Of a DNA stretch of 23,470 nt, positions 8,043 through 16,617 are shown in pieces. The notes below the pieces were generated by a model, which made no database searches, was not told the origin of the DNA, and saw only the letters and a program-made list of their open reading frames with translations. Position 1 is the first letter of the stretch, and every line of letters starts with the position of its first letter. Made by a program: the position numbers and the translations under genes. This DNA comes from Boothiomyces macroporosus (taxonomy: Eukaryota > Chytridiomycota > Chytridiomycetes > Rhizophydiales > Terramycetaceae), in assembly GCA_027604185.1 (NCBI GenBank), contig JADGKB010000161.1:1-23470 (forward strand), given 5' to 3'.

Positions 8043-8260
8043 TCAACCAATCAATTTATTACAGCCACAAATATAAGCTATCTCTATCAGATAAATCATA
8101 GAGCGAATCTTACAATGCAAAAAATGGTCTATATGGTTATAGGTACAAACTTGAATTTCATCGAAAGGTCTACTGATTGAAACTGTCTTTCAATATGATA
8201 TACCAAATCTTTAATTTTTCCGCAAGTGATTCGTCACATGACTACCAAATTCTTTTCCCA

Positions 8261-9017
8261 ATGTTAACCGACGCTTGTGCAGAAGGATTCTTGTGGAATG
8301 GAACACCAACTGGATCAATTATTCAACTAGGAGACTTGGACTGCTATGTATCAACTCCAAGCACAAAGAAGCAATCAACCGCCATCCTCTTTGTTCATGA
8401 TATCTTTGGAATCCAGTTCCAAAACAACAAGTTGTTGTGTGACAGATTAGCTGCTCAATCAGGTACGCTTTCCTAACAAGGAATCCCTGTCTATATGCCA
8501 GACTTTTTTGTAAAAAAGTCTCTTGGCGTACCAGGTAATATTACCATGGATTTCAGAGAGTTTCTTGGATTGTTTCCTACTGAAGATAATCTAAAGCGGG
8601 TTGAGCAATCTATTAAGGATTTGAATGCGTTGGGAAAGACTGAAATTGGTGCTATCGGATACTGGTAACTGAATTTAACGTAGTTGGGGAGGCAAGTACT
8701 CTTTGCATTTTGGACAGAAAGGATTGAAAGCAGTGGGTACTGCTCATCCATCACGGCTGGAGCCAGAGCAAGATATCAGTGGAATCAAAGTACCTACCCT
8801 TTTGCTATTGGCTGAACATGACCAGTCATTCGAAGGAGAAACTAGAACAAAGACTTTGGATTTGCTTAAAAAGAACCAGGTGGATTTGACTGTTGTAGAG
8901 TTTCCTGGTACTACGCACGGGTTTGCTGTTAGGGGAGATGAGCAAGTAGTAAAGGACGCTAGGGATAAAGCCTGTTCTACTGCTGCTGCATTCTTTGATA
9001 AGCACTTGAATCAATAA
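8261..9017 (+). CDS. Dienelactone hydrolase family protein 1 (copy 1), two introns
   Basis: Exons 8261-8462, 8481-8664 and 8684-9017 give 239 residues, normal for the family. It is an alpha/beta hydrolase. The expected triad is Cys129 in GYCWGGKYS, Asp175 in LLLLAEHDQ and His207 in PGTTHGF. Introns are 18 nt (GTACGCTTTCCTAACAAG) and 19 nt (GTAACTGAATTTAACGTAG). The second splits the catalytic Cys codon (TG|T), and without splicing the frame reads Trp-stop. The start at 8261 matches paralog 2 in length; the frame extends upstream with another ATG at 8195. Substrates are not evident: fungal members of this AIM2-like group are poorly characterised hydrolases of esters or lactones. The stop overlaps AATAAA (9013-9018). 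Confidence 0.9.
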
Positions 9018-9018
9018 A
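9013..9018 (+). terminator. AATAAA overlapping the stop of hydrolase 1
   Basis: The TAA stop (9015-9017) follows a CAA codon, forming AATAAA across the end of the gene. Use as a polyadenylation signal is inferred. Confidence 0.5.
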
Positions 9019-9333
9019 GTTTAAACTCGGCTATCTGTCTCTAGTTCACCAATCTCTCTTTTGTAATAGCCTAACCCTGTCTCTCTTTAGCTTACATTTC
9101 TGCATTTAGTGTCAACGAAACAAGGATATTGATTCCTAACCGAAATCTTGCCGAACGGTCAATTACCGACGGAAAAAGCAATACAGCGCTAGCTTCAAAG
9201 AAGCGTATTAAACAACCCCTCTGTACTACTCTTTTGTTCTCACCCGTCGGGTATCCCGAGCTAAATCAATTCTCGGAAAAACCATGGAAATCAGAGTGAT
9301 ATAAAAAGACAATAAAAAAGGGTAATTCTAAAA
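9018..9333. promoter_or_regulatory. Spacer with promoter of hydrolase 2
   Basis: 316 bp with no gene. A TATAAAAAG-like sequence at 9300-9308 lies 25 bp before the ATG at 9334. This may be a TATA element, although the distance to the ATG would leave almost no 5' UTR. Nothing else was recognised. Confidence 0.35.
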
Positions 9334-10078
9334 ATGACTGTAACTCTCGGACCTTGCTGCGTAGAAGGATACTTGTGGAATGGCACTCCATCCGGATCAG
9401 AAATACAATTGGGTGAACTGGGCTGCTATGTAGCTCTCCCACAAATCCAAAAACAAACCAACACTGCAATCTTGTACATTCATGATATATTTGGCTTTCA
9501 AGCAAAGAACGCTCGCTTACTATGTGACAGAATGGCAAGCCAATCTGGTATTCCTGTTTACATGCCAGACTTTTTCGATGGCAAGTGTGTAGGTGAACCT
9601 GGGAATCTAAAGTATGAGTTGATGGAGTTTGTCAGAATGTTTCCAACTCAAGACAACATGAAGCGAGTTCAGGATGCATTGGATTCACTCAACGCGCTTG
9701 GAAAGACTAATGTTGGAGCTATTGGATACTGGTAATTGAAGTTAACGTAGTTGGGGCGGCAAGTACTCTTTACACTTTGGCAAGTTAGGGCTGAAAGCTT
9801 CAGCGGCAGCACATCCATCTTTACTCGAACCTGAAAAAGACTTGGCTGGTATCACAGCACCTGTTCTCTTGTTATTAGCTGAAAAAGACCAAATGTTTAA
9901 CCCAATCAAGCAAGAATCTTTACAGATTTTAGGAAAAGGACCCGGGCTTAAAGTTATTGACTTTGCTGGTACTGTTCATGGTTTTGCTGTTAGAGGCGAC
10001 GAAGAAACTGTTAGAGAAGCCAGAGACAAGGCTTGCTCTGATGCCGCTTCATTCTTTGATTTACACTTGAACCAATAA
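9334..10078 (+). CDS. Dienelactone hydrolase family protein 2 (copy 1), one 19-nt intron
   Basis: Exons 9334-9731 and 9751-10078 give 241 residues. It is a tandem paralog of hydrolase 1 (shared EGYLWNGTPSGSEIQLG.L, PVYMPDFF, HGFAVRGDE). The expected triad is Cys133 (GYCWGG, codon split TG|T by the intron), Asp179 (LLLLAEKDQ) and His209 (AGTVHGF). The intron GTAATTGAAGTTAACGTAG (9732-9750) sits at the same position and phase as intron 2 of hydrolase 1. The 18-nt intron 1 of that gene is absent here (CAATCTGGTATTCCT is continuous). The ATG at 9334 has an A-rich context. The stop overlaps AATAAA (10074-10079). It is convergent with the exonuclease gene. Confidence 0.9.
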
Positions 10079-10079
10079 A
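10074..10079 (+). terminator. AATAAA overlapping the stop of hydrolase 2
   Basis: The TAA stop (10076-10078) is inside AATAAA. It is the same arrangement as in hydrolase 1, probably inherited from the common ancestor of the pair. Confidence 0.5.
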
Positions 10080-10164
10080 TCTTTTTCCATTCGATTGGTA
10101 GCCGTTTATGACTCGCAAAAGGAAACGACTGTCTACTAAAGACGGCTTTATTAATGTGTTCCAA

Positions 10165-10769
10165 CTACCATTTGATTATTACAGTCATGAATACATGCAT
10201 ATCGTGAATCATTTCAACACATATCCTGGCAGTATTCATACAGTCATCAATCCCAGAATGCTGCCTTCCTATGAATTCCAGTCCCAAATACTCTAGCATC
10301 CTCTTCAACCTCGCCTTTTCTTTTCATTAAAACACTTGCAAAACTCGATTTGTAAATCCAACACTTTTCTGAAATTCGGATTCACTGTGATTCCTTCCCT
10401 TTCTGCTTGTCCAAAGAGCTGATTAATATCCCACTGACCAACCGTAACAAAGACTGATTTTGAGAGTGAATACTGTGAAAGAAAGGCTTTAGCTCTTTGA
10501 AATACGTCCGGAAAGGTATCTGCTTTATCAGCTGTTTCCTGAGTAATCCCAGTCAAGCGTATACAAAATTCCGAGAGTGTAGGGTTTACAACCGGACGAA
10601 CGTATTCATGAAACTTGTCGACGACTTGCAGGGTTTTTGTATTCAGTACTACTATCGGAAACTCTATTATTTCTCTTTTATCCATTTGGTCATCACTTTC
10701 CCAGCAAGTTGCTTCAAAATCCAAGATAAATAAAAACGTTGCTGGCGCTGGTTTTTTCGTTTTAAACAT
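10165..10769 (-). CDS. ERI-type 3'-5' exonuclease (DEDDh), frame interrupted (copy 1)
   Basis: The first frame (10769 to 10305) encodes 154 residues with ExoI motif DFEATCW (Asp17, Glu19), EIIEFP, CIRLTGIT and ExoII GQWDI (Asp114), as in ERI1/ERI2/ERI3-like nucleases acting on RNA 3' ends. It stops right after KKRRG. The missing ExoIII part follows at once in another frame: from 10308 down to the TAG at 10165-10167 the protein reads LKRMLEYLGLEFIGRQHSGIDD..., including the catalytic His and Asp. The two halves abut as in family members, so a one-base deletion, a sequencing error or an odd splice is likely. A 26-nt GTG...GAG segment would also join the frames but deletes the KKRRG region. AATAAA lies 3' at 10147-10152. 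Confidence 0.75.
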
Positions 10770-10858
10770 AACTTTTTCCCTTCAGTGACTCATGGGAATT
10801 TTACCTGTTGTACCGGTTGCATGATAACTGGTTTGTTTACGCGTATTTTTTGCAAATA
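10770..10858. promoter_or_regulatory. Shared divergent promoter region
   Basis: Only 89 bp separate the start codons of the minus-strand exonuclease and the plus-strand SYLF-SH3 gene. Both promoters must fit here or overlap the coding regions. No specific motif was recognised. Confidence 0.4.
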
Positions 10859-11909
10859 ATGAAACTGCATAATCCCTTGCCAGAGTCTTTGGCAATCACT
10901 TGCGAGAAAGCAGCTTCGATTCTTGACCATTTTGTAAAAGGAACCAACCAGCTTGATGCAGCTCTTATCCCAAGTAACATTATTGAAAGTGCTAGAGGGT
11001 AGATTTATCTAACCTAGAATCGCAATCATAACTATCGTTAAAGCTGGTGTTTTGTGGTCTGGAAGGGCTGGAACTGGACTAGTAGTTGCCAAATTAGAGG
11101 ACGGGAGCTGGTCTGCTCCTTGTGCTATAGCTGCTGGCGGAATTGGAGTGTAAATACCATTAATATAGTGGAGCTCAAATTGGATGCCAAATAACCGATG
11201 TTATATTTGTGTTAAACAACTATAGCGCTGTAAGGGCTTTTGCTCATGGTAATTGCACTCTTGGCGGGAATATCTCTGTAGCTGCTGGTCCAACTGGTCG
11301 ATCTTCAGAAGCAGGAGGATGTAATCATGATTAATGCTAGCTGTTTTAAATCCAGCGCCTATCTATTCGTATTCAAAATCTAAAGGGTTCTTTGCAGGGA
11401 TTTCTTTTGAAGGAACTATCATTACACCAAGAGATAAAGCAAATAGAGAACTGTACGGAAAAAAAGTTACTGGGATGGATATACTGTCTGGCAAGGTACC
11501 TCCTCCTCCACACGCAGATCCATTATATAGAATGTTGAGGTTGAAATTTGGCAATTTGGGGACTAAAACCCATCAAAGCAACCCAGATGTTTCAGCATCA
11601 GACTCTACCATCTATCCAGGCAGCCTTGACAGAACCACCAAGCCAAAATTTGATTTATTCTCCAAAACAAACACATTGGGATACAAGAAATCCACCAAAC
11701 CGGCAGAAATTGGACCGTTAGTTGCTAAACCAGTCAAGCCTAGAAAGGCTGTTGCGCTGTATGACTTTACTCCTCAGCAGGACGGTGATTTAGCAATTAG
11801 AGAAGGGCAGGAAGTGTGGGTTATCAAACAGGAAGGCGAATGGTTTGAAGGGTCTTGTAATGGGGTAAAAGGTGTATTCCCAGTTTCATATGTACAGGTC
11901 CAAGATTAA
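10859..11909 (+). CDS. SYLF-SH3 protein, LSB3/Ysc84/SH3YL1 family (copy 1), three introns
   Basis: Exons 10859-10998, 11018-11149, 11169-11320 and 11341-11909 give 330 residues. The SYLF domain (about 1-210) starts MKLHNPLPESLAITCEKAA and runs through AIITIVKAGVLWSGRAG, VGAQIGCQITDVIFVLN, TLGGNISVAAGPTGRSSEA and YSYSKSKGFFAGISFEG. A linker follows, and then a C-terminal SH3 domain (277-330) with ALYDF, a Trp-containing EGEWFEGS and GVFPVSYV. In yeast, Ysc84/Lsb3 bind actin and Las17 and work in endocytic actin patches; SYLF also binds phosphoinositides. The introns are 19, 19 and 20 nt (10999-11017, 11150-11168, 11321-11340). Each restores the SYLF alignment across a stop. The ATG at 10859 matches the family start. 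Confidence 0.95.
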
Positions 11910-12260
11910 TATATTACCATTTTACTTGATAATGGGTCTATTCTGCACAAAGTTGTGTCGAATCATTCTGAGCAAAAGGTATAGATGACAGTCATCACGG
12001 AAAGCAAAACATTTGTAAAAATAGATCCAAAGCGGAAGATTGGATTTCACTATAACAGATAACTAGACTGCAAATATATGTGCTGGGTTTAGCATTGCCT
12101 CACTATAAACCCAGTGAATGCAATTGTTTCAGGAAACAGTCGCTTTAAACTGTTTAAATACAGTATGGATCATTTCAGCCGGGTTGTATCATTAAATTAG
12201 CAAAAACTTTTAATCCACGTCATGACAGACGTCACTCTTTCAAATTTCCTCTTCGTAAAC
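11910..12260. other. Spacer upstream of the PPP4R4-like gene
   Basis: 351 bp with no recognised gene or RNA. An in-frame ATG at 12222 could extend the next protein by 13 residues (MTDVTLSNFLFVN). A short CRE-like ACGTCA core in both orientations is too weak to call. Confidence 0.4.
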
Positions 12261-14840
12261 ATGGCGACTGTAGATGATTGGAATTGGAATGAAGTAATTC
12301 CAGCAGATGAGATATCACTAGCGGATGAGATAAAAGGAATGTCAGAAATACACTTGTCCAAAAAGACGGGAAGGGTAACTACAATCGTTAAAACAGACTG
12401 AAGACGAAATCAAACAATTATCACTGGATGACAATCTCTCTGATACAGACAAATATTTGCATATTGCAAAGTACGGTATTTTAATGATAGGAACGGAGCA
12501 ATGATTCAGAAATGCAGCCTGGTCAGAAACTTCAAACGCATATCAATGGGGATTCACAGAGAGTTTTGCTTTGAAAAGTTGCTGGGAGCAATATTGGTTC
12601 ATATTTCTAATGTAGCAAAATTTAAAGATGGAGCCGCTAGCTGTACAAAGGGAGGTTGGCCTTGCGATGGAAGAAATTATATCTCGCTTACCAGTGCAAA
12701 AAGTAAACCAAGTACTGGAGCTCGCAAAAGCATTTATCAAGTATAAAAACGAAGAGATTTCCAAAATCTGGAAGGATGTTTTCATTAGCTGTATCAAGAG
12801 AATACCGGCAGAAGAGGTTCGGGTTAAAGTATTTCAGAATTAAAAAAAGATTTTGCCAGAAGCGATTGCGGATTTGAGTTTAGGACAGCCAGCACAGTTT
12901 AGAATATGGACTGGAAGGGTGCTTGGCACCAGTATATGTCGGATGGATCCAAAGAAGCTGGATCTAAATGTGATGCAAAAATTTATCAATTTATGTGAAG
13001 ATACCGACTACGAAGTTCGCAAATCAATGTGTTTTCATTTGAATGCTGTAATCAAAAGTATCGGACCAGCAAACACGAAAAAACATATTTATCCAGTGTA
13101 CGTGGAGTTGCTAAAGGATGAAGAAATTAGTGTTCAAACAGCAGCAATAACAAACTACACCAACTATGCGGAATCTATGGAGCAAGAGCAGCGCATCAGC
13201 ACTTTTATACCCTACTGGAAAAAGATTGTCGAAGACAATAACCCTAAACTCGGCAACACTGTAGCAGAATTATTTGGATTGTTTCTATGGTCAGCGAGGG
13301 AAGAATTGAAAGAGGTAGATAAAAGGTATTTCGTTGCATATTATCAAACAATGGCAGTTTCAAACGATCAGAATATTCGTAGATTCTGCGCATTCAATTA
13401 CCCAGCAGTAGTAAAAGCAATGAAGCCAGAGATGATTGAAAACTACAAGTTGGAAAAACTGCTTTCTAGCTTTGTACACGATGACTGTGAAGCAATTCCA
13501 ATTTCGCTTGCTAGTTTCTTTCATGAAGTAACACTTACCTAATTCAGCTAACGGATATGCTGGGAACAAGCAGTTATCGGATATTAAAAGAAATCTTTTC
13601 CAGGATAGTATTATCAAAAAACAAACTAATTTACACTCCATTATTTAGAAACATTCAAAAAATACTAGCTAATTTCAGTAAAGATGCAACATTCAAACAG
13701 GGCAATAATTCAGATTCAGTGTTCAAACTTATTTTAGAGAAACGAAAAATATTTGATAACTCTCCAAATATTGACTGGCGACAGCATTTACTGGTGCTAA
13801 ATTCATTTGATTCATTTTTATCAATAGTAGATCCTGAAATGCTGTACGAACAGCATTCGGCACTTCTTTTCAGGTTGGTGATGGATAATTTCCCAATCAC
13901 AATCAAAGTCAAAGCCATCAAAATTCTAGTGTCGATATTTCGCAACTTGAGGAAATTGGAAAACCAAGAAAATTTACTCAGACAGCTACTCGGTAATATT
14001 CGCTAATTTCAGATATAAGAGAAGAGCCGACCTGTCATATTCGCATCTTGTTTGTAGATGTTTGCGAATGTATACTGGAGCAGTTTTCGCAAAGGTTTTT
14101 CAGAGAGTATTTCCTGGTATCATATTTTTCTCTGTCAAGGGATCCAATACCGAATGTTCGACTGAAATATGTGGCTCTGTTACCATTGGTGCGACATATT
14201 ATCAGACTGCCGACAGACTCATTATTACTGAGTAAGCTAATTGACGCCACGGAACCACTAGCAACCAGAGATTCAGACACTGAAGTTATGGCTGCAATGA
14301 ACAGATTCTATGCTCAATACGGGCTATTAAACCAAGAAACTTGCTGCCAAAAATCAACAAATACTCCAAATAACTTTGACTTGGAAGCATTTGGAGGAGA
14401 ACGGATGAAAGTTTCTACATCTAATGAAAGTCTGACTGATACATATCTGTTTTACACCTACAAGTGGGAAACTCTGGATCCTCCAGCAAAAGACCAAGAA
14501 AAAGAAGATTTGGAATCAAAGTATTTTGTTGGACTGACAATTAAAAAAAAGGAAATTGCAAAGAAAGTAGCTGGACCTCCGTCAAAAAAGATGGAGCCTG
14601 CACTGTCAAGAATGAAAATTAATATCCCAAAAAAACAAGAATCACCAGCAAAGCCACCAACCCCAACTTTCAAAACACCCAGCTTCAAGAAAGGTTCTTT
14701 AGATTAATATAGACAACCCACCAGCACCAGTAAAGAAGGAAGATGTTAAACTAATGGAAGTGGATATTAAAAAAGGAAATGCTGCTAACAAGAAAAAAGT
14801 AGTAACAAAAAAGAGTACAGAGCTTTTAAATAAAAAATAA
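12261..14840 (+). CDS. PPP4R4: PPP4R4-like HEAT-repeat phosphatase regulatory subunit (copy 1), seven introns
   Basis: Exons 12261-12374, 12397-12475, 12499-12611, 12628-12828, 12850-13527, 13548-13992, 14013-14693 and 14713-14840 give about 812 residues (human about 873). Blocks recall human PPP4R4: TEDEIKQLSLDDNLSD near the N-terminus; INLCEDTDYEVRKSMC; the late block CECILEQFSQRFFREYF; and DPIPNVRLKYVALLP. HEAT repeats run to about residue 620. A Lys/Pro-rich basic tail follows (KKQESPAKPPTPTFKTPSF), similar to the disordered vertebrate tail. PPP4R4 binds the PP4 catalytic subunit in the cytoplasm. Introns are 22, 23, 16, 21, 20, 20 and 19 nt. The 23- and 16-nt ones (12476-12498, 12612-12627) are the least certain. 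The 16-nt choice keeps a 75-residue stretch the same length as in the human protein recalled from memory. The last intron adds about 43 lysine-rich residues. Confidence 0.85.
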
Positions 14841-14841
14841 T

Positions 14842-14908
14842 ATGTGTTTATCCGAGATGTGTGTTCATACGAGATGTGTTATCAGAGAAGTGTGTTTATC
14901 AGAAATAT
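14842..14908 (+). repeat. Degenerate tandem repeat of about 16 bp, four units (copy 1)
   Basis: After the PPP4R4 stop, four imperfect units occur in a row: TGTGTTTATCCGAGA, TGTGTGTTCATACGAGA, TGTGTTATCAGAGAA and GTGTGTTTATCAGAAA. It may be a small 3' UTR or downstream minisatellite. AATAAA at 14829-14834 is within the last codons of the gene just before it. Confidence 0.6.
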
Positions 14909-15150
14909 ATTTGTCTGCTCTTTATGTACTTTAGTTCAATTTCTCATATATTCAATAATGTATATTTAATACAATCGTTTATTGCTCGGATACTAATTAA
15001 TTTGCAATAACTGTAATTGTACTAATGTACAGCATATGAATACACAAAAACTGTAGTGGGGGGTTTCAAAGTTGAACAAATTTAACAATGTACAGTAAAA
15101 AATGTTACCAGCCCATGAACCTATAAGTTACGCCTTACCAATTACGAATT

Positions 15151-15933
15151 ATGCTCCCTACAGATCTATTGATAACCACAACACTATACCTCGATCTATC
15201 CTCATACACCCAGCTTTTACTTGCATTTAAATCATCGCTTCCACTAGTTCCAAAGCTCAACCCAAAACAGTTCTTTAATTCAACTTTGCAACAAGAATTC
15301 AAACACTCAATGGCAATCAACCTGGAACACATTCAAGATATAAATCAACTGAGCATTGATTTACTAGAAGCTGATCAGATATATGAACTGATTAGACTTG
15401 ACACTACCAGAAATTGTAAACAAGAATTATTGGACCTTGCTATTGATCGGTCAGTGCAGATTTACTACTTGATTCAGATGCAGTACCAGAACAGCGTTTA
15501 TTTGAACAGGCAATTGGACCGATTTTACAATGCATACCATTCATTATTCAAATACTTGTTGAATGATATCCAGCCAACTGAACAGTTGTTTGTATCCACT
15601 TGCTTGACCGGCAATCACCTGGCAGTACTGTTACTAATTGACAAATTTGAAATTACCCTAGAAAATATTCTGAATGTAGTAAAATCAGGACACACACAAA
15701 TATTCAGGCTACTAGCATCCAAAATGGGTTCCTCTGACTACAATCTCGTGCTTGAAACTGCAGTAATGAATGGAAAATATGAAATTGTAGAAATGCTGTT
15801 GAATGGCAAGAGTGTTGATGTGGATCAGCACTTGTTTGATTTCGCGTTGGAAAAGAAGCACTATGATGTTGCTGGTTTAATCATGCACAAGCACGATTTT
15901 GTTGTATCTCGTAAGAGTGTTCAAGCTGTTTAG
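15151..15933 (+). CDS. F-box-like / degenerate ankyrin-repeat protein (copy 2)
   Basis: Identical 260-residue duplicate of the gene at 6794-7576. An F-box-like N-terminus is followed by weak ankyrin-like units. Its upstream sequence differs from copy 1 beyond 37 bp before the ATG, because the duplication junction lies there. The promoter is therefore different: here it is the 3' flank of PPP4R4 copy 1, whereas copy 1 has the 3' flank of a seven-transmembrane gene. Confidence 0.7.
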   Translation: MLPTDLLITTTLYLDLSSYTQLLLAFKSSLPLVPKLNPKQFFNSTLQQEFKHSMAINLEHIQDINQLSIDLLEADQIYELIRLDTTRNCKQELLDLAIDRSVQIYYLIQMQYQNSVYLNRQLDRFYNAYHSLFKYLLNDIQPTEQLFVSTCLTGNHLAVLLLIDKFEITLENILNVVKSGHTQIFRLLASKMGSSDYNLVLETAVMNGKYEIVEMLLNGKSVDVDQHLFDFALEKKHYDVAGLIMHKHDFVVSRKSVQAV

Positions 15934-15982
15934 TAAATACAATGTTTGTTTAATATCAGTGGACTACTTTTTATCTTTGTAT

Positions 15983-16399
15983 TTATTGTTCGTTATTTAC
16001 ATTACCATCCCCAGCTCCAACTTGTTCATTATCTTTTGCAACAGCTGCATGGTTCCCAGCATCACACTTGTTACCTCCAAAAAATAGGTTTGGCTGGACT
16101 AAACCAGCAGCACCAATACCTCCTACTGCAGAAACGACAGCGGTAGCGCCTGCAGATAACCCGGCAGCTCCAATAGACTGCAAAGTAGCAAATGCAGAAC
16201 CTGCAGCAACTACACCGATTGAACTCTGCACACCAGCAGCAATACTTCCCGCAACAATTCCAGTAGATCCAAATCCTGCGACAGCTACAGCCCCTGTTAC
16301 TACAAATGGTGCCGCAACAGCACCGGCAACAACAGCACCCGCAACAAGAGCTCCAGGTACTACCATTTCTTGTATGTTTTCCATTTTCAAAGAATTCAT
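15983..16399 (-). CDS. IFI6/IFI27 family small membrane protein (copy 2)
   Basis: Identical duplicate of the 138-residue protein at 7626-8042. It has the Gly/Ala-rich hydrophobic core with GSTGIVAGSIAAG and AFATLQSIGAAG, and AATAAA across its stop. Flanking genes and spacing are the same as in copy 1. Confidence 0.8.
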   Translation of the reverse strand: MNSLKMENIQEMVVPGALVAGAVVAGAVAAPFVVTGAVAVAGFGSTGIVAGSIAAGVQSSIGVVAAGSAFATLQSIGAAGLSAGATAVVSAVGGIGAAGLVQPNLFFGGNKCDAGNHAAVAKDNEQVGAGDGNVNNEQ

Positions 16400-16617
16400 T
16401 CAACCAATCAATTTATTACAGCCACAAATATAAGCTATCTCTATCAGATAAATCATAGAGCGAATCTTACAATGCAAAAAATGGTCTATATGGTTATAGG
16501 TACAAACTTGAATTTCATCGAAAGGTCTACTGATTGAAACTGTCTTTCAATATGATATACCAAATCTTTAATTTTTCCGCAAGTGATTCGTCACATGACT
16601 ACCAAATTCTTTTCCCA

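Larger units (their letters stand above)
6757..15113 (+). repeat. 8357-bp direct tandem duplication, copy 1
   Basis: Sequence from CATGAACCTATAAG at 6757 recurs at 15114 with a constant offset of 8357. The bases before differ (ACAT versus CCAT), which fixes the left edge. Every reading frame on both strands has an identical partner, and the intergenic stretches I compared match, so the copies are identical or nearly so. The block carries seven genes. Confidence 0.97.

Noticed and set aside
7714..8046. Cys/Arg-rich minus-strand frame that looks like a cysteine-rich peptide
   Set aside because: It overlaps the IFI6-like gene in another frame on the same strand. The cysteines come from GCTGCTG-type Ala codons read out of phase.
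7711..8076. Long plus-strand frame rich in Pro/Ala/Thr opposite the IFI6-like gene (also at 16068-16433)
   Set aside because: It is the antisense of Ala/Gly/Val codons of a gene with recognised family motifs. It has no ATG of its own and matches no domain.
10108..10296. Plus-strand 62-codon frame
   Set aside because: It is the exact antisense of the C-terminal HSGIDD part of the exonuclease.
10305..10345. 26-nt intron (GTG...GAG) repairing the exonuclease
   Set aside because: It would restore frame but removes the conserved-looking KKRRG-LK stretch, and it uses a GTGTTT donor with its TAAT far from the acceptor, unlike the other introns. A one-base frameshift is simpler.
12476..12490. 15-nt intron GTATTTTAATGATAG in PPP4R4
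   Set aside because: It has an ideal branch-point/acceptor layout, but splicing there leads to a TGA four codons later. The 23-nt version keeps the frame, though with weaker signals.
12501..12746. Separate small gene in front of PPP4R4
   Set aside because: Its first half fits PPP4R4 as an exon (12499-12611), but its later half is the wrong frame of the next exon.
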